Notes: generated from the sequence alone by a model not told the origin. A stretch of 64,000 bases of DNA from Phytohabitans maris (GCF_031085175.1 NZ_JAVHUY010000042.1:26811-90810), one strand, 5' to 3'. Shown: positions 1 through 8,470, counted from the first letter of the stretch. Program-made: numbers and translations.

Positions 1-107
1 AGGGTGGAGTTGGCGGCGTGGGCTGTGCCTTCGGTCAGGGCGACGCAGGCGACGGCGGCCGTGACGGCCGTGGCCAGCGCCGCCGCGGATACGCGGGGCG
101 GTCGCAC
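1..107 (-). CDS. N-terminus of a secreted protein (runs off the window)
   Basis: Only the first 35 codons are present. Reading the minus strand from a GTG at 107-105, the peptide starts with arginines, then an Ala/Val-rich hydrophobic core and ends in a TAHAA-type signal peptidase site, so this is a Sec or Tat signal peptide. A strong ribosome binding site (GAGGAGG, 115-121) sits 8 nt before the GTG. It starts 25 nt after the stop of the upstream glycosidase gene on the same strand, so the two probably form an operon and the product is likely another secreted carbohydrate-acting protein. The mature domain is outside the window, so function cannot be given. Confidence 0.6.
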   Translation of the reverse strand, partial: MRPPRVSAAALATAVTAAVACVALTEGTAHAANST

Positions 108-132
108 GGGGGTGCCTCCTCAGGGGATGGAA

Positions 133-3100
133 TCAGCGGCCGTGGGGGAGTGCGGCGCTGAACGGGGCGACCGTGATCCGGTCGATCACGGGGGCGTACG
201 GGGAGCGGAGCAGGATGCCGGGGAAGGTCTGCGACGCGTACGTCACGCCGTCGAAGTTGGGCAGCTCGGCGGCGGAGAAGCGCACGGTGTTGGCGCCCCT
301 GGCGAGCCGTACCGGCACGGTCAGCTCCCAGAAGTTGTTGTCGTGGAACGTGTGCGGGAAGAGCACCCGCCGCGCCGCCCCGCCGTTGACGGAGATGTCG
401 GCGTGCCGGGCGAGCGGGTCCGGGTTGTAGTGGGTGGCCTCGGACTGCTCGGGGTTGGCGTAGCGGATCCGCATCGCGTACGTGCCGGCGCGCGGCGCGG
501 TCACCGTGAAGGTGAGCGTGTTGGCGTTGCCGGGCGGGCCGCCGATCCCGGTGACCGCCGCCTGGCCGCTGGCCAGGGTCCTGGTGACGACCTCGGCGGT
601 GCCGCCCGGCCGCGCCGCCTCGGCCTGGTAGGCGGTCGCCGGGAGGTGCTTTGTGGACGGTGTGACGGTGAGGCGGTCGACCAGGGCCGGGCCGGTGACG
701 GTCACCTTGTTGATGCCGCCGGAGAGCGATACCGCCGCGCGCGGAGCCGGCACCTCGACGCCGTTGACCGTCATCGCCGCCTTGCCGCCGCGCACCGCGA
801 GGTCGAGTGTGGACTCCCCGTCGGTGGCGGAGTAGACCCAGAAGGTGACCGAGCCGCCGCGGCCGACGGCGACCGCGCGATCACGTCCACTGTAGATCGT
901 GCGGGCGCCGCGCAGGTCGGCGAGCTCCGCCTCGTACACGGCGGTGGCGGCGGCCGGGTTGGGCAGCGCGAGCGTGATCCGGTCGACGATCGCGTCGCCC
1001 TTGGTGGCCCGCGTCCCGTCGAGGCTGCGCGCGGCGAGCGTGATCGTGTGCCGCCCGGCGGTCAGCTCCACGGTGGTGTCGGTGTGGTCCCAGACCACCC
1101 ACTTGTACCCCAGCGGCAGGAAGAGCTCCCGCTCGGCGGCGCCGTCCACGCTCAGGAACACGTTGGTCGGCCCCTGCTCGCGCACGAGGTTGAACGTGTT
1201 CAACGAGTTGGCGAAGACGCGCAGGTCGTACCGGCCGGTGGTGGGCACGTCCACGGTGAAGTCGAGCCGCCCGTCGCTGCCGGTGCGCAGGCCGCCGACG
1301 TCGAAGCCGCCGGAGGTGTAGAACTTGGAGACGTCGGCGGGCGAGCCCTCCGGGCCGTTGCGGCTGTAGCCACCGCCGGTGTACGTGGCCTCCTCCGCCT
1401 CGAACGAGCCCTCCCACAGCTGCGGCCGTGGCGCGGGGCGGGTGCCGTGCGTGGACGGCGCGAGCACGATCTCGTACGCGGAGGACTCGACGAGCCGCGG
1501 CAGGTCGCCGCCGCCGAAGTCCAGCACCACCGCGCCGTCCTCGACCGCGACCTCCCGGTCGGCCACCACGCGCGGCGGCGCGGAGTCGCCGATCTGGCCG
1601 GTCCACGGGATCTCCCGGACCAGCGCGCGTACGGTGCGGCCGAAGACGTTCCGCGGTACCCGCTCGAACCGGATGTGCCCCGCCGAGCTGGCACCGCCGA
1701 TGATGGCCCGGGCCTGGCGCTTGCCGGGGTCGAGGGTGGCGACGCCCTGGAGCGTGTAGTTCTGCCCGGGGTAGGGCGGGGTCACCGCGACGGTGTGGCC
1801 GGTCATGCCGCCGTACGCGTTGAAGAGCCACCACTGGCCGTTGCCCCGGTTGGCCTGCACCGCCGAGTCGGAGAGGTTGCCGTCGATGTTCCAGTACGCG
1901 ATGTCGGCGTCCACCTTGGACTCTTCGATCGCCGAGATCCACTGGATCATCTGGCCGGGCACCGAGGTGTGGTAGTTGAAGGCGTACTCGTTGACGTTGA
2001 CGGGCAGCCGGCGGCCGAGCACCTCGGCCTCCCACTGGCGGTAGCGCTGGACGCTCTGCCGCACCTGCTCGGGGTGGCTCAGCTCGTGCCAGGTCATCAC
2101 GTCCGGCACGGTGCCGGCCGCGACGGTGTGCTCCAGGAAGCCCTTCACCTGCGCGTAGAGCACGCTGGTGTTGGGGCCGGCGATGCGCGCGTCCGGCATC
2201 CTGCCCTTGATGAGCGCGTACACGTCGTCCCAGGCGCGGAAGTAGTCGGTGGGGTCGCTTAGCCAGCTGACCCGGTTGTAGCTCCACTCGCCGGTGCCGA
2301 ACATGTTTCCCTCGGGCTCGTTGAACGGAACGAACACCACGTGCCCGCGGTACCGGCCGGGGAGCTGGAGCACCTGGTCGACCTGCTTGGCGATTTTCTG
2401 CTTGAACAAGTTCAACTTCTCCTCCGGCGTGCCGCCCGGCCACTGGTACGGGAAGCCGCGGTGGATGTCGGTCATGTAGACGTACACGTCGCCGCCGGTG
2501 CTGTCGGCGAGCGGCCGGACCACCTCGAGCGCGTCGGCGCCGGGGTGCTGCGGGCCGTCCTGCGCCTTGGTCGAGACGGTGCGCAGCCGCATGCCCTCGA
2601 CGAGGTTGTCCGACGGCACGCCCGGTCCGTAGAGGCCGTAGAGCGTGCCGGAGGCGCCGCCGTGGAACGGCCCCGTGTCCGTCCCCAGGTCGACGACGAG
2701 CTCGCCCTCGCGGATCACCGTGACGGTCGCGGTGACCGCCCGGCCGGCGGCGGCACCCTCCACGGTGAACGTGCCGCGCTCCGCGTAGTCCGCCGGGTCC
2801 GGTGTGGACCAGGCGATCGGCACGTCCCGGTCGTACCCGTCGGAGAACTCCGCGCGGACGGCGGCCGGCAGCGGCGGCGCCGTCCCGATGGTGGTGCGGA
2901 CGTCGAACGCGTCGCGGGTGAGCCCGGTGGGCGCGGGCGGCTCGGTGCCGGCGATCGCGGCCACCTCCTCTGTGGACAGTGCGGCGGCGAAGACCTGGAA
3001 GTCGTCGACGGCGCCGTCGAAGAGCGGGTCGGGGTAGAAGGAGCGGCCGATGTACCCGGCGCTCGTGGTGGCGGCGTCGAGGAGGTCGGCGGCGCTCACG

Positions 3101-3699
3101 GTGGTGCGGGCGGAGGCGACCGCGGCGCCGTCGAGGTAGGTGGTGACCCGGTCGGCGGTGGTGTCGAGGGTGACGGTGAGCGTCTTCCAGGCGTTCGCGG
3201 GGAGGGCGGCGTACCCGGTCACCTGCGCCTCACCACCCGCGGACGACGAGGTCACCGCCGTGCGCAGGCGACCGTCCCCGTTGTACGGGGTGGAGAAGAG
3301 GTAGCGGCTGGTGTCCTTGCCGAGCGCGTAGACCCACTGCCACGGCGCGGTGGTGCCGTCCCAGCGCAGGCGCACCTGGACGGTGAGGTCGGTGCGGCCG
3401 TCGAGGAGGGCGCGGGGCAGCCGCACGTACGCGCCGGTGGAGGTGGGGGCGCCGCCGGGCAGGTCGATCGCGTGGCCGCCGCCGGGAGTGTCCACAAGGG
3501 AGGCGGTGGCGGGGTTGACGAGCGCGCCGTCCAGGCCGTTGCCGGAGGAGTCGGTGACCGTGCCGGTGGCGAGGTCGGTGGCGTCGAACTCGTAATGGAG
3601 GAGGGGAACGGGTGCGGCGGCGCTCGCCGGTACGGCCGTCGCGGTGGCACCGGTGACCACGGCGAGGGCGAGGGCGGCGGCGGTCTTCGGCAGCCTCAT
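133..3699 (-). CDS. Secreted multidomain glycoside hydrolase (LamG, Ig-like, GH-A-type catalytic, CBM6/35-like modules)
   Basis: A 1188-residue exported polysaccharide-degrading enzyme. The ATG at 3699 is chosen because AAAGGA lies just upstream and a signal peptide with an AxA site near residue 27 follows. Domain order: LamG/concanavalin-like lectin (about 34-245), bacterial Ig-like domain (about 270-335), TIM-barrel-like catalytic region (about 340-600), then three CBM6/CBM35-like beta-sandwich modules beginning with FEAEEATY, YEAELADL and YQAEAARP. Two candidate catalytic glutamates fit clan GH-A retaining enzymes: E461 in FNEPEG (acid/base) and E571 in VNEYAF (nucleophile), 110 residues apart. 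The exact GH family and substrate are not assignable by eye; plant or microbial cell-wall polysaccharide is likely. A LacI-family gene is divergent, with an operator in between, so substrate-induced derepression is expected. Confidence 0.8.
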   Translation of the reverse strand: MRLPKTAAALALAVVTGATATAVPASAAAPVPLLHYEFDATDLATGTVTDSSGNGLDGALVNPATASLVDTPGGGHAIDLPGGAPTSTGAYVRLPRALLDGRTDLTVQVRLRWDGTTAPWQWVYALGKDTSRYLFSTPYNGDGRLRTAVTSSSAGGEAQVTGYAALPANAWKTLTVTLDTTADRVTTYLDGAAVASARTTVSAADLLDAATTSAGYIGRSFYPDPLFDGAVDDFQVFAAALSTEEVAAIAGTEPPAPTGLTRDAFDVRTTIGTAPPLPAAVRAEFSDGYDRDVPIAWSTPDPADYAERGTFTVEGAAAGRAVTATVTVIREGELVVDLGTDTGPFHGGASGTLYGLYGPGVPSDNLVEGMRLRTVSTKAQDGPQHPGADALEVVRPLADSTGGDVYVYMTDIHRGFPYQWPGGTPEEKLNLFKQKIAKQVDQVLQLPGRYRGHVVFVPFNEPEGNMFGTGEWSYNRVSWLSDPTDYFRAWDDVYALIKGRMPDARIAGPNTSVLYAQVKGFLEHTVAAGTVPDVMTWHELSHPEQVRQSVQRYRQWEAEVLGRRLPVNVNEYAFNYHTSVPGQMIQWISAIEESKVDADIAYWNIDGNLSDSAVQANRGNGQWWLFNAYGGMTGHTVAVTPPYPGQNYTLQGVATLDPGKRQARAIIGGASSAGHIRFERVPRNVFGRTVRALVREIPWTGQIGDSAPPRVVADREVAVEDGAVVLDFGGGDLPRLVESSAYEIVLAPSTHGTRPAPRPQLWEGSFEAEEATYTGGGYSRNGPEGSPADVSKFYTSGGFDVGGLRTGSDGRLDFTVDVPTTGRYDLRVFANSLNTFNLVREQGPTNVFLSVDGAAERELFLPLGYKWVVWDHTDTTVELTAGRHTITLAARSLDGTRATKGDAIVDRITLALPNPAAATAVYEAELADLRGARTIYSGRDRAVAVGRGGSVTFWVYSATDGESTLDLAVRGGKAAMTVNGVEVPAPRAAVSLSGGINKVTVTGPALVDRLTVTPSTKHLPATAYQAEAARPGGTAEVVTRTLASGQAAVTGIGGPPGNANTLTFTVTAPRAGTYAMRIRYANPEQSEATHYNPDPLARHADISVNGGAARRVLFPHTFHDNNFWELTVPVRLARGANTVRFSAAELPNFDGVTYASQTFPGILLRSPYAPVIDRITVAPFSAALPHGR

Positions 3700-3710
3700 G
3701 GCTCGTCCTT

Positions 3711-3724
3711 TGTGAACGCTAACA
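3711..3724. promoter_or_regulatory. LacI-type operator upstream of the glycosidase
   Basis: TGTGAACGCTAACA is an imperfect palindrome (10 of 14 positions symmetric) centred on CG, the hallmark of LacI-family operators in actinobacteria. It lies 12 bases before the glycosidase ATG, just upstream of or touching its ribosome binding site, and within the gap to the divergent LacI-family gene. Binding here would block transcription of the glycosidase. Confidence 0.5.
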
Positions 3725-3955
3725 AGAGGTTCGGAAAAAGTTGCCGGCGTGCAAGGGGTGGTTTCGCGTAGGTTACGAGGTGCGATGAGATCAGTCAACG
3801 TCTCTCTTGAGGCAAAGGTTTTCCGTCGTTACGGTGTCGGGTGGGGGTGTCGCGCGCGGCGTCTGGACGGAGACGGGGCGCCGGCCGAGCGGCCGCTTCG
3901 CACCCTCACCGGCGGGGCCGCGCTGGCCACCGCCGGCGGCGAACCAGGAGGCAGA

Positions 3956-4972
3956 GTGGCAGGCAAGCGCTCCCGGGTGGGCATCGTCGACGTGGCCCGG
4001 CGGGCCGGTGTTTCGGTCGGCACCGTGTCGAAGGCGCTCAACGGCCGGGGTCAGCTGCGCGCCGAGACCCGTGACCGGGTGCGGGTCGCCGCGCAGGAGC
4101 TTGGCTTCGTGCCCAGTGCGGTGGCGGCGAGCCTGCACAGTGGTCGCACGTACACGGTGGGTTTGATCATGACTGACCACCACGGACGTTTCAGCTTGCC
4201 GATCCTGCACGGTGCCGAGGATGCGCTGGGCTGGGACGAGACGCTCGCGTTCGTCTGCGACACCCGGGACGATCCGATCCGCGAGCGGCACTATGTGCGT
4301 AGCCTGGCCCGCCGCCGGGTCGACGGCATCATCGTGGCCGGCCGCCGCACGGAGCCTCGCCCGCCGCTGGCCGGCGAGGTGACGGTGCCGGTGGTGTACG
4401 CGTTCGCCCGCTCGGCCGAGCCCGCCGACTGCAGCGTGGTGGTCGACGAGGAGGGTGGCGCGGTCCTGGCCGTGCGGCATCTGCTGCGCACCGGCCGGCG
4501 GCGGATCGCGCATGTGACCGGCCCGCACGGGCACGCGTCGGTGCGCGCCCGGGTCGACGGGACCGTGCGGGCGTTGCGGGAGGCGGGGGTGGAGTTGGTC
4601 GGTGAGCCCTGGTACGGGGGGTGGAGTGAGGTGTGGGGCCGGTTCGCGGCCGCCGCGCTGGTGCGCGAGCATCCCGAGGTGGACGCGATCTTTTGCGGCA
4701 GTGACGCGATCGGTCGGGGCGTGGCGGACGGGTTGCGCGACAGCGGGCGGCGGGTGCCGGAGGACATCGCGTTGGTCGGCGTCGACAACTGGCTGCCGAC
4801 CGCGGAGGGTTGCCGGCCGTCGCTGACCAGCGTCGACCTCGACCTCCAGCGGGTGGGGCGCACGGCCGGGGCGCTGCTGCTGGAGGCGATCCAGCGCGGC
4901 CGCACCGAGCCCGGCACCCACACGGTGCCGTGCCGCCTCGTCGTCCGCGCCTCCTCCGCGCCGCGACAGTGA
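3956..4972 (+). CDS. LacI-family transcriptional regulator
   Basis: A 338-residue repressor-type protein. The GTG at 3956 is preferred over upstream starts because AGGAGG (3946-3951) precedes it and because the LacI DNA-binding helix-turn-helix begins at once (VDVARRAGVSVGTVSKALNG; residues about 8-27), including the hinge region ending near residue 58. Residues 62-338 form the periplasmic-binding-protein-like sugar-sensing and dimerisation domain, with the conserved GVDN segment near the C-terminus. It is divergent from the secreted glycosidase and very probably its local regulator, releasing the operator at 3711-3724 when a breakdown sugar binds. The ligand is unknown. Confidence 0.85.
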   Translation: MAGKRSRVGIVDVARRAGVSVGTVSKALNGRGQLRAETRDRVRVAAQELGFVPSAVAASLHSGRTYTVGLIMTDHHGRFSLPILHGAEDALGWDETLAFVCDTRDDPIRERHYVRSLARRRVDGIIVAGRRTEPRPPLAGEVTVPVVYAFARSAEPADCSVVVDEEGGAVLAVRHLLRTGRRRIAHVTGPHGHASVRARVDGTVRALREAGVELVGEPWYGGWSEVWGRFAAAALVREHPEVDAIFCGSDAIGRGVADGLRDSGRRVPEDIALVGVDNWLPTAEGCRPSLTSVDLDLQRVGRTAGALLLEAIQRGRTEPGTHTVPCRLVVRASSAPRQ

Positions 4973-4973
4973 T

Positions 4974-5016
4974 TTCGAGCTGCCGCGATGTCCGCGGTGG
5001 TCCGGACCGTCGCGCG
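4974..5016 (+). repeat. Short copy of the dispersed modular intergenic repeat
   Basis: The segment directly after the LacI stop contains the core module with CCGCGATGTCCGCGGTGG and the perfect palindrome GGTCCGGACC. The same core occurs near 7891, 20652, 27571 (partial) and 53101. The flanking TTTCGAGCTGCCGCG matches the copy at 53101-53145 best. Confidence 0.6.
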
Positions 5017-5027
5017 ACCGGATCGAA

Positions 5028-5080
5028 GTAGATCTAGAACATCTACGGCTGATATCGCGCCCTAAGTGTTCTAGATCTAC
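5028..5080. terminator. Bidirectional stem-loop between convergent genes
   Basis: A perfect 14-bp inverted repeat, GTAGATCTAGAACA (5028-5041) and its complement (5067-5080), encloses a 25-nt loop. It lies between the 3' ends of the LacI gene and the minus-strand gene that ends at 5174, so it could stop transcription in both directions. The arms are AT-richer than the surroundings, and there is no clear U-tract, so a rho-independent mechanism is not certain. Confidence 0.5.
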
Positions 5081-5173
5081 ATTCACCAGCGGGCATCCGA
5101 TCGCTCGGCGTAACCCTCGGGCCCGCGCAACGGGACGGTCGTCGCGCCGCGCACCTGTCCCGGGAGGGACCTC

Positions 5174-5560
5174 CTAGCGGTAGCGGTCCAGGTCGATGAC
5201 GCGCGGGCCGGGCGGCGGCTGCGGGATCTGGCCGGGGACGCGGACGTCGATGGCGATCCCGAGCCGGTCGACGGCCTCGGCCATCATCTCGCGCAACGGC
5301 GCCTCCAGGGTGGCGTCGGCCGCCAAGAGCTCGGCCAGCTTGGCCCGCCAGATGCCGGCCTCGACCTGGGGCGCGTCGAGCCGGGTGCTCTCCCACAGCC
5401 GCAGCCGGGAGTCGACCAGCGCGGCCGCCACCTCGGCACCGAGGCGGGCGGCCAGCTGCCCGTGCAGCCACCGGCCGACCTGGTCGGACCCGAGCACACG
5501 CACCACGACCTGGGCCGCGTCCCACGCCAAACGCTGATGGTTTATCACGCGCGTCGTCAT
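5174..5560 (-). CDS. Hypothetical actinobacterial protein
   Basis: A 128-residue soluble protein that I do not recognise. The ATG at 5560 is preferred to a TTG 18 nt upstream because AGGCGG sits 8 nt before it. The sequence is mostly predicted alpha-helical and Ala/Leu/Arg-rich (residues 10-105), with a proline-rich tail ending in VIDLDRYR. No membrane segment or signal peptide is visible. It is convergent with the LacI gene and 101 bp beyond the stop of the MerR-PP2C gene on the same strand, so it might be its independently transcribed neighbour. Confidence 0.55.
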   Translation of the reverse strand: MTTRVINHQRLAWDAAQVVVRVLGSDQVGRWLHGQLAARLGAEVAAALVDSRLRLWESTRLDAPQVEAGIWRAKLAELLAADATLEAPLREMMAEAVDRLGIAIDVRVPGQIPQPPPGPRVIDLDRYR

Positions 5561-5661
5561 GTCGGACCGCCTGTCCAACTAGGGTGGACAGAGATTACCA
5601 CCGGAGCCGTCGACAACGGCGCCTCAGCGACGCGGCAGGGAAGCGGCGCCCGGCTCGTCGG

Positions 5662-6726
5662 TCAGGACGCGGCCGCGACGAGGTCGGCGACGACGCAGGC
5701 GATGTTGTCCGGGGCGCCGGCCGCGTACGCCTGGTCGACCAGGTGCTGGGCGGCGCGTTCCGGGTCGGTGTCCGGGGCGGCGAGCGTCGACTCCAGGGTC
5801 GCGCGGTCCAGGTACGCCCAGAGGCCGTCGGAGCAGAGCAGGTAGCGGTCGCCGGCGAGGCCGGTACGCAGCGCCAGGTCGGCCTCGACGTGGTCGCCGG
5901 CGCCGAGCGCGCGCACCAGGAGCGCCCGCTGCGGGTGCGTGGCCGCCTCCTCGCGGCTGAGGGCGCCCCGGTCCACCAGCGCGCGCACGTACGTGTGGTC
6001 CTGGGTCAGCTGGGCCAGCTCGCCGCCGCGCAGCAGGTACGCCCGGGTGTCGCCGACGTGCACCAGGGCGAGCCGGGAGCCGGCGCGCAGGATCGCGGTC
6101 AGCGTCGTGACCGGCTGGTGGTCGGCGGTCGCGCCCGCGCGTACCGTGCGGTCGACCTCGGCCACCGCGTCCGCGAGCAGCGTGAGCAGCTCGGCGGCGG
6201 GCGCCTCGGCCAGCTCCAGCGGCCGGAGCGCGTCGACGGCGGCGGTGCTGGCGGCCGCTCCGCCCGGGCCGCGCATCCCGTCGGCGACGGCGAGGAGGCG
6301 GTCGCCGGCGTACACGGCGTCCTCGTTAGTGTCCCGCGCGGCGCCGGTCTCGCAGCGTACGGCGTGGCGGATGGCGAGGTTGGACATGGTCGAGCCCCTT
6401 CCGGAGAGGTCGTCGACGAGGAGCGTGGCGAGGCGTCCGCGTACGGCGGTGTCGGTGGTGACCCGCCGCCAGTACGCGCCGATCGCCGCGGCCGCGGCCG
6501 GCGGCTCCAGGCGGCACACGTCCCGGATCTCGGCGAGCGGCATGCCGATCCGGCGCAGCCGCGCGATCAGCCGGGCCCGGTCCAGCTGCGCCGGCTCGTA
6601 CAGCCGGTAGCCGGACTCGGGGTCGACCGCGGCCGGCGGCAGCAGGCCCGTTTCGTCGTACAGGCGCAGCGCCTTCGGCGTCAGCCCGCACGCGCGGGCG
6701 AACGCCCCGATCGTCAGCAGCTCCAC
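5662..6726 (-). CDS. MerR-family HTH fused to a PP2C-type protein phosphatase
   Basis: A 354-residue one-piece fusion. The GTG at 6726 has AGGAGG 8 nt upstream and starts directly with the MerR winged HTH (LTIGAFARACGLTPKALRLY), residues about 2-70. A short helical region follows (about 70-110). Residues about 118-354 are a PPM/PP2C serine/threonine phosphatase: RDTNEDAV, VADGMRG, VGDTRAYL, LLCSDGLW and APDNIACVV supply the metal-binding aspartates, so the domain should be active. Known PP2C enzymes need Mn or Mg and oppose Hanks-type kinases. The effector domain usual in MerR proteins is replaced by the phosphatase. A MerR-type promoter lies upstream, so autoregulation is likely. It is divergent from ppk2. 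Confidence 0.85.
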   Translation of the reverse strand: MELLTIGAFARACGLTPKALRLYDETGLLPPAAVDPESGYRLYEPAQLDRARLIARLRRIGMPLAEIRDVCRLEPPAAAAAIGAYWRRVTTDTAVRGRLATLLVDDLSGRGSTMSNLAIRHAVRCETGAARDTNEDAVYAGDRLLAVADGMRGPGGAAASTAAVDALRPLELAEAPAAELLTLLADAVAEVDRTVRAGATADHQPVTTLTAILRAGSRLALVHVGDTRAYLLRGGELAQLTQDHTYVRALVDRGALSREEAATHPQRALLVRALGAGDHVEADLALRTGLAGDRYLLCSDGLWAYLDRATLESTLAAPDTDPERAAQHLVDQAYAAGAPDNIACVVADLVAAAS

Positions 6727-6769
6727 CTGGCCATCCTCCTCGTACCGGCCACCGCGACCGGCACGACCC

Positions 6770-6800
6770 AGGCTGGGGCTTTCCCGAGGGGAAAGGTCAA
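6770..6800 (-). promoter_or_regulatory. MerR-type promoter/operator of the MerR-PP2C gene
   Basis: On the minus strand, a -35 element TTGACC (6800-6795) is followed by a 19-bp spacer and a -10-like CAGCCT (6775-6770). The long spacer contains the perfect inverted repeat CTTTCCC-N3-GGGAAAG (6779-6795). A 19-20 bp spacer holding a dyad is the signature of promoters that MerR-family proteins untwist. It points towards the fusion gene itself. Confidence 0.65.
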
Positions 6801-6890
6801 GTCCGGCACCGTTCGCGGGCGGCGCCACGAGAGGGTGGCCGTGAGGTGAACATGCTTCCTCGACGCTCCGCGCTGGCCCGGCGCAGGCCG

Positions 6891-6896
6891 TAGCGT
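6891..6896 (+). promoter_or_regulatory. Probable -10 element for leaderless ppk2 transcription
   Basis: TAGCGT ends 6 nt before the ATG and no Shine-Dalgarno sequence is visible, so transcription probably starts at or next to the start codon. The same arrangement is seen before several other genes of the window (9284-9289, 10726-10731, 33601-33606, 40508-40513, 62247-62252). Confidence 0.45.
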
Positions 6897-6902
6897 GATC
6901 GC

Positions 6903-7817
6903 ATGACCGTGAACGAGTCCCTGCTGGAGCGCTTCGGCGGTTACCAGGTGGTCGACGACGACGATGACGACCCCACGCTGGTCAACCACGAAGGCGAGCC
7001 GGTGGACACGTGGCGGGAGGGATACCCGTACGAGGAGCGGATGAGCCGCGCCGACTACGACCGGGACAAGCGGCTGCTGCAGATCGAGCTGCTCAAGCTG
7101 CAAAACTGGGTGAAGGACACCGGCACCCGCCTGGTCGTCCTCTTCGAGGGGCGGGACGCGGCCGGCAAGGGCGGCACCATCAAGCGGTTCATGGAGCACC
7201 TCAACCCGCGCGGCGCCCGGGTCGTCGCCCTGGAAAAGCCGACCGAGCGGGAGGCCACCCAGTGGTACTTCCAGCGGTACGTGGCGCACCTGCCGGCGGC
7301 GGGCGAGATCGTGCTGTTCGACCGCTCCTGGTACAACCGGGCCGGCGTGGAGCGGGTGATGGGGTACTGCACGCGCACCGAGTACCTGGAGTTCATGCGG
7401 CAGGCGCCCGAGCTGGAGCAGATGCTGGTGCGCTCCGGCCTCCACCTGGTGAAGTTCTGGTTCTCGGTGTCCCGGCGCGAGCAGCAGACCCGGTTCGTGA
7501 TCCGGCAGGTCGACCCGGTTCGCCAGTGGAAGCTCTCCCCGACCGACCTGGCCTCCCTCGACCGCTGGGACGACTACACCGAGGCCAAGGAGGCGATGTT
7601 CTTCTACACCGACACCGCCGACGCGCCGTGGACGGTCATCAAGAGCAACGACAAGAAACGGGCCCGGGTGAACGCGATGCGGCACCTGCTGAACCTGTTC
7701 CCGTACGACAACAAGGACGTCGAGCTCGTCAGCGCGCCGGACCCGCGGCTGGTCGGCAACGCGGCGCAGATCTTCGAGAACGACGAGCGCCCCACCCGCC
7801 AGTTCCCCCAGCTCTAG
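6903..7817 (+). CDS. ppk2: Polyphosphate kinase 2 (PPK2 family)
   Basis: A 304-residue enzyme that transfers phosphate between polyphosphate and nucleoside di- or monophosphates in the cytoplasm. The P-loop is FEGRDAAGKGGTIKR (about residues 82-96), the lid and Walker B region is IVLFDRSWYNRAGVERVMGY, and the C-terminal part (QWKLSPTDLASLDRWDDY) is typical. Length and single-domain architecture fit class I PPK2, which favours GDP or ADP, but class assignment by eye is tentative. An acidic run of six Asp lies near residue 20. It is divergent from the MerR-PP2C gene; shared stress control is possible but not shown. Confidence 0.93.
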   Translation: MTVNESLLERFGGYQVVDDDDDDPTLVNHEGEPVDTWREGYPYEERMSRADYDRDKRLLQIELLKLQNWVKDTGTRLVVLFEGRDAAGKGGTIKRFMEHLNPRGARVVALEKPTEREATQWYFQRYVAHLPAAGEIVLFDRSWYNRAGVERVMGYCTRTEYLEFMRQAPELEQMLVRSGLHLVKFWFSVSRREQQTRFVIRQVDPVRQWKLSPTDLASLDRWDDYTEAKEAMFFYTDTADAPWTVIKSNDKKRARVNAMRHLLNLFPYDNKDVELVSAPDPRLVGNAAQIFENDERPTRQFPQL

Positions 7818-7884
7818 AGACCTTTCGGAGTCGGGGTGCCCTCGGCGGTTGGCGGTCTGGAACGGATCCAGCCCGGAAAGAGAT

Positions 7885-8219
7885 TTTGGGCTACCGCGAC
7901 GTCCGTGGTGGTCCGGACCGTTGCTCCCGCAGCCTCACCCTGCGCGGTCGGCGATCTCACCCCGGCCCCTGCGGGGAGCCGGCGGCCGTCTGGGTGTCTG
8001 TGCGTTCACGACACTTCACCACCGCGCCGCCGCCGCTGGGCGGGTGGATGTGTGTGCGGGAAGCTCTGGAGCTGCCCCGTCTGTGCGTGCGGCTGCACAG
8101 CTTTCGCGCACTCGCCGTGGGCGGTGACCGCGATGTCGGCGTGAGCCTCGCCTCCCGGGGTTGGGCTTGTGTCGCGGGGCCGGCAGCGGAGGCCGGGGAT
8201 TTCGGCTGGGGTTCGCGGA
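7885..8219 (+). repeat. Long copy of the dispersed modular intergenic repeat
   Basis: This gap after ppk2 holds no gene. It contains, in order, the core module (7891-7924, with the palindrome GGTCCGGACC), a module ending in CCCCTGCGGGGAGCCGGCGG (around 7960-7985), the module GAGCTGCCCCGTCTGTGCG (around 8070-8090) and the module GGCAGCGGAGGCCGGGGA (around 8183-8200). The same modules occur in the same order on the minus strand at 52745-53150, and the last two at 62884-63125. Open frames across it are chance ORFs. Confidence 0.7.
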
Positions 8220-8263
8220 CCGGCCGGGCTGCTGCGGGTGATCGACATCGTGTGGCGGAGTCA

Positions 8264-8311
8264 GATCGTGGTACTGAGGTGCCCCTGGAGGGGCACTGGA
8301 ATACCACGATC
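8264..8311. terminator. Nested intergenic stem-loop
   Basis: GATCGTGGTA (8264-8273) pairs with TACCACGATC (8302-8311), and inside it GTGCCCCT (8279-8286) pairs with AGGGGCAC (8289-8296) around a 2-nt loop. The outer part resembles in design the GATC-starting palindromes elsewhere in the window, but the sequence differs. It lies between ppk2 with its repeat tail and the AraC gene. Confidence 0.5.
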
Positions 8312-8470
8312 GCTGGTGAACGATCCGCGGCCGCGGAGGGTGAGGTCACGGGGTCGCCGAAGCACCCCAGGTACGCCGCGGTCGCGGTGACGAGAGGAGA
8401 GCGGCCCCCACGAGCGGTCGCAAATACCCGGGCCGGACCTGGCCGGACCTGGCCGGACACCGTCGCGGGC

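Noticed and set aside
7885..8219. CRISPR-like or tRNA-like interpretation of the modular repeat
   Set aside because: Modules are not regularly spaced, differ from each other, and no cloverleaf or cas gene is visible.
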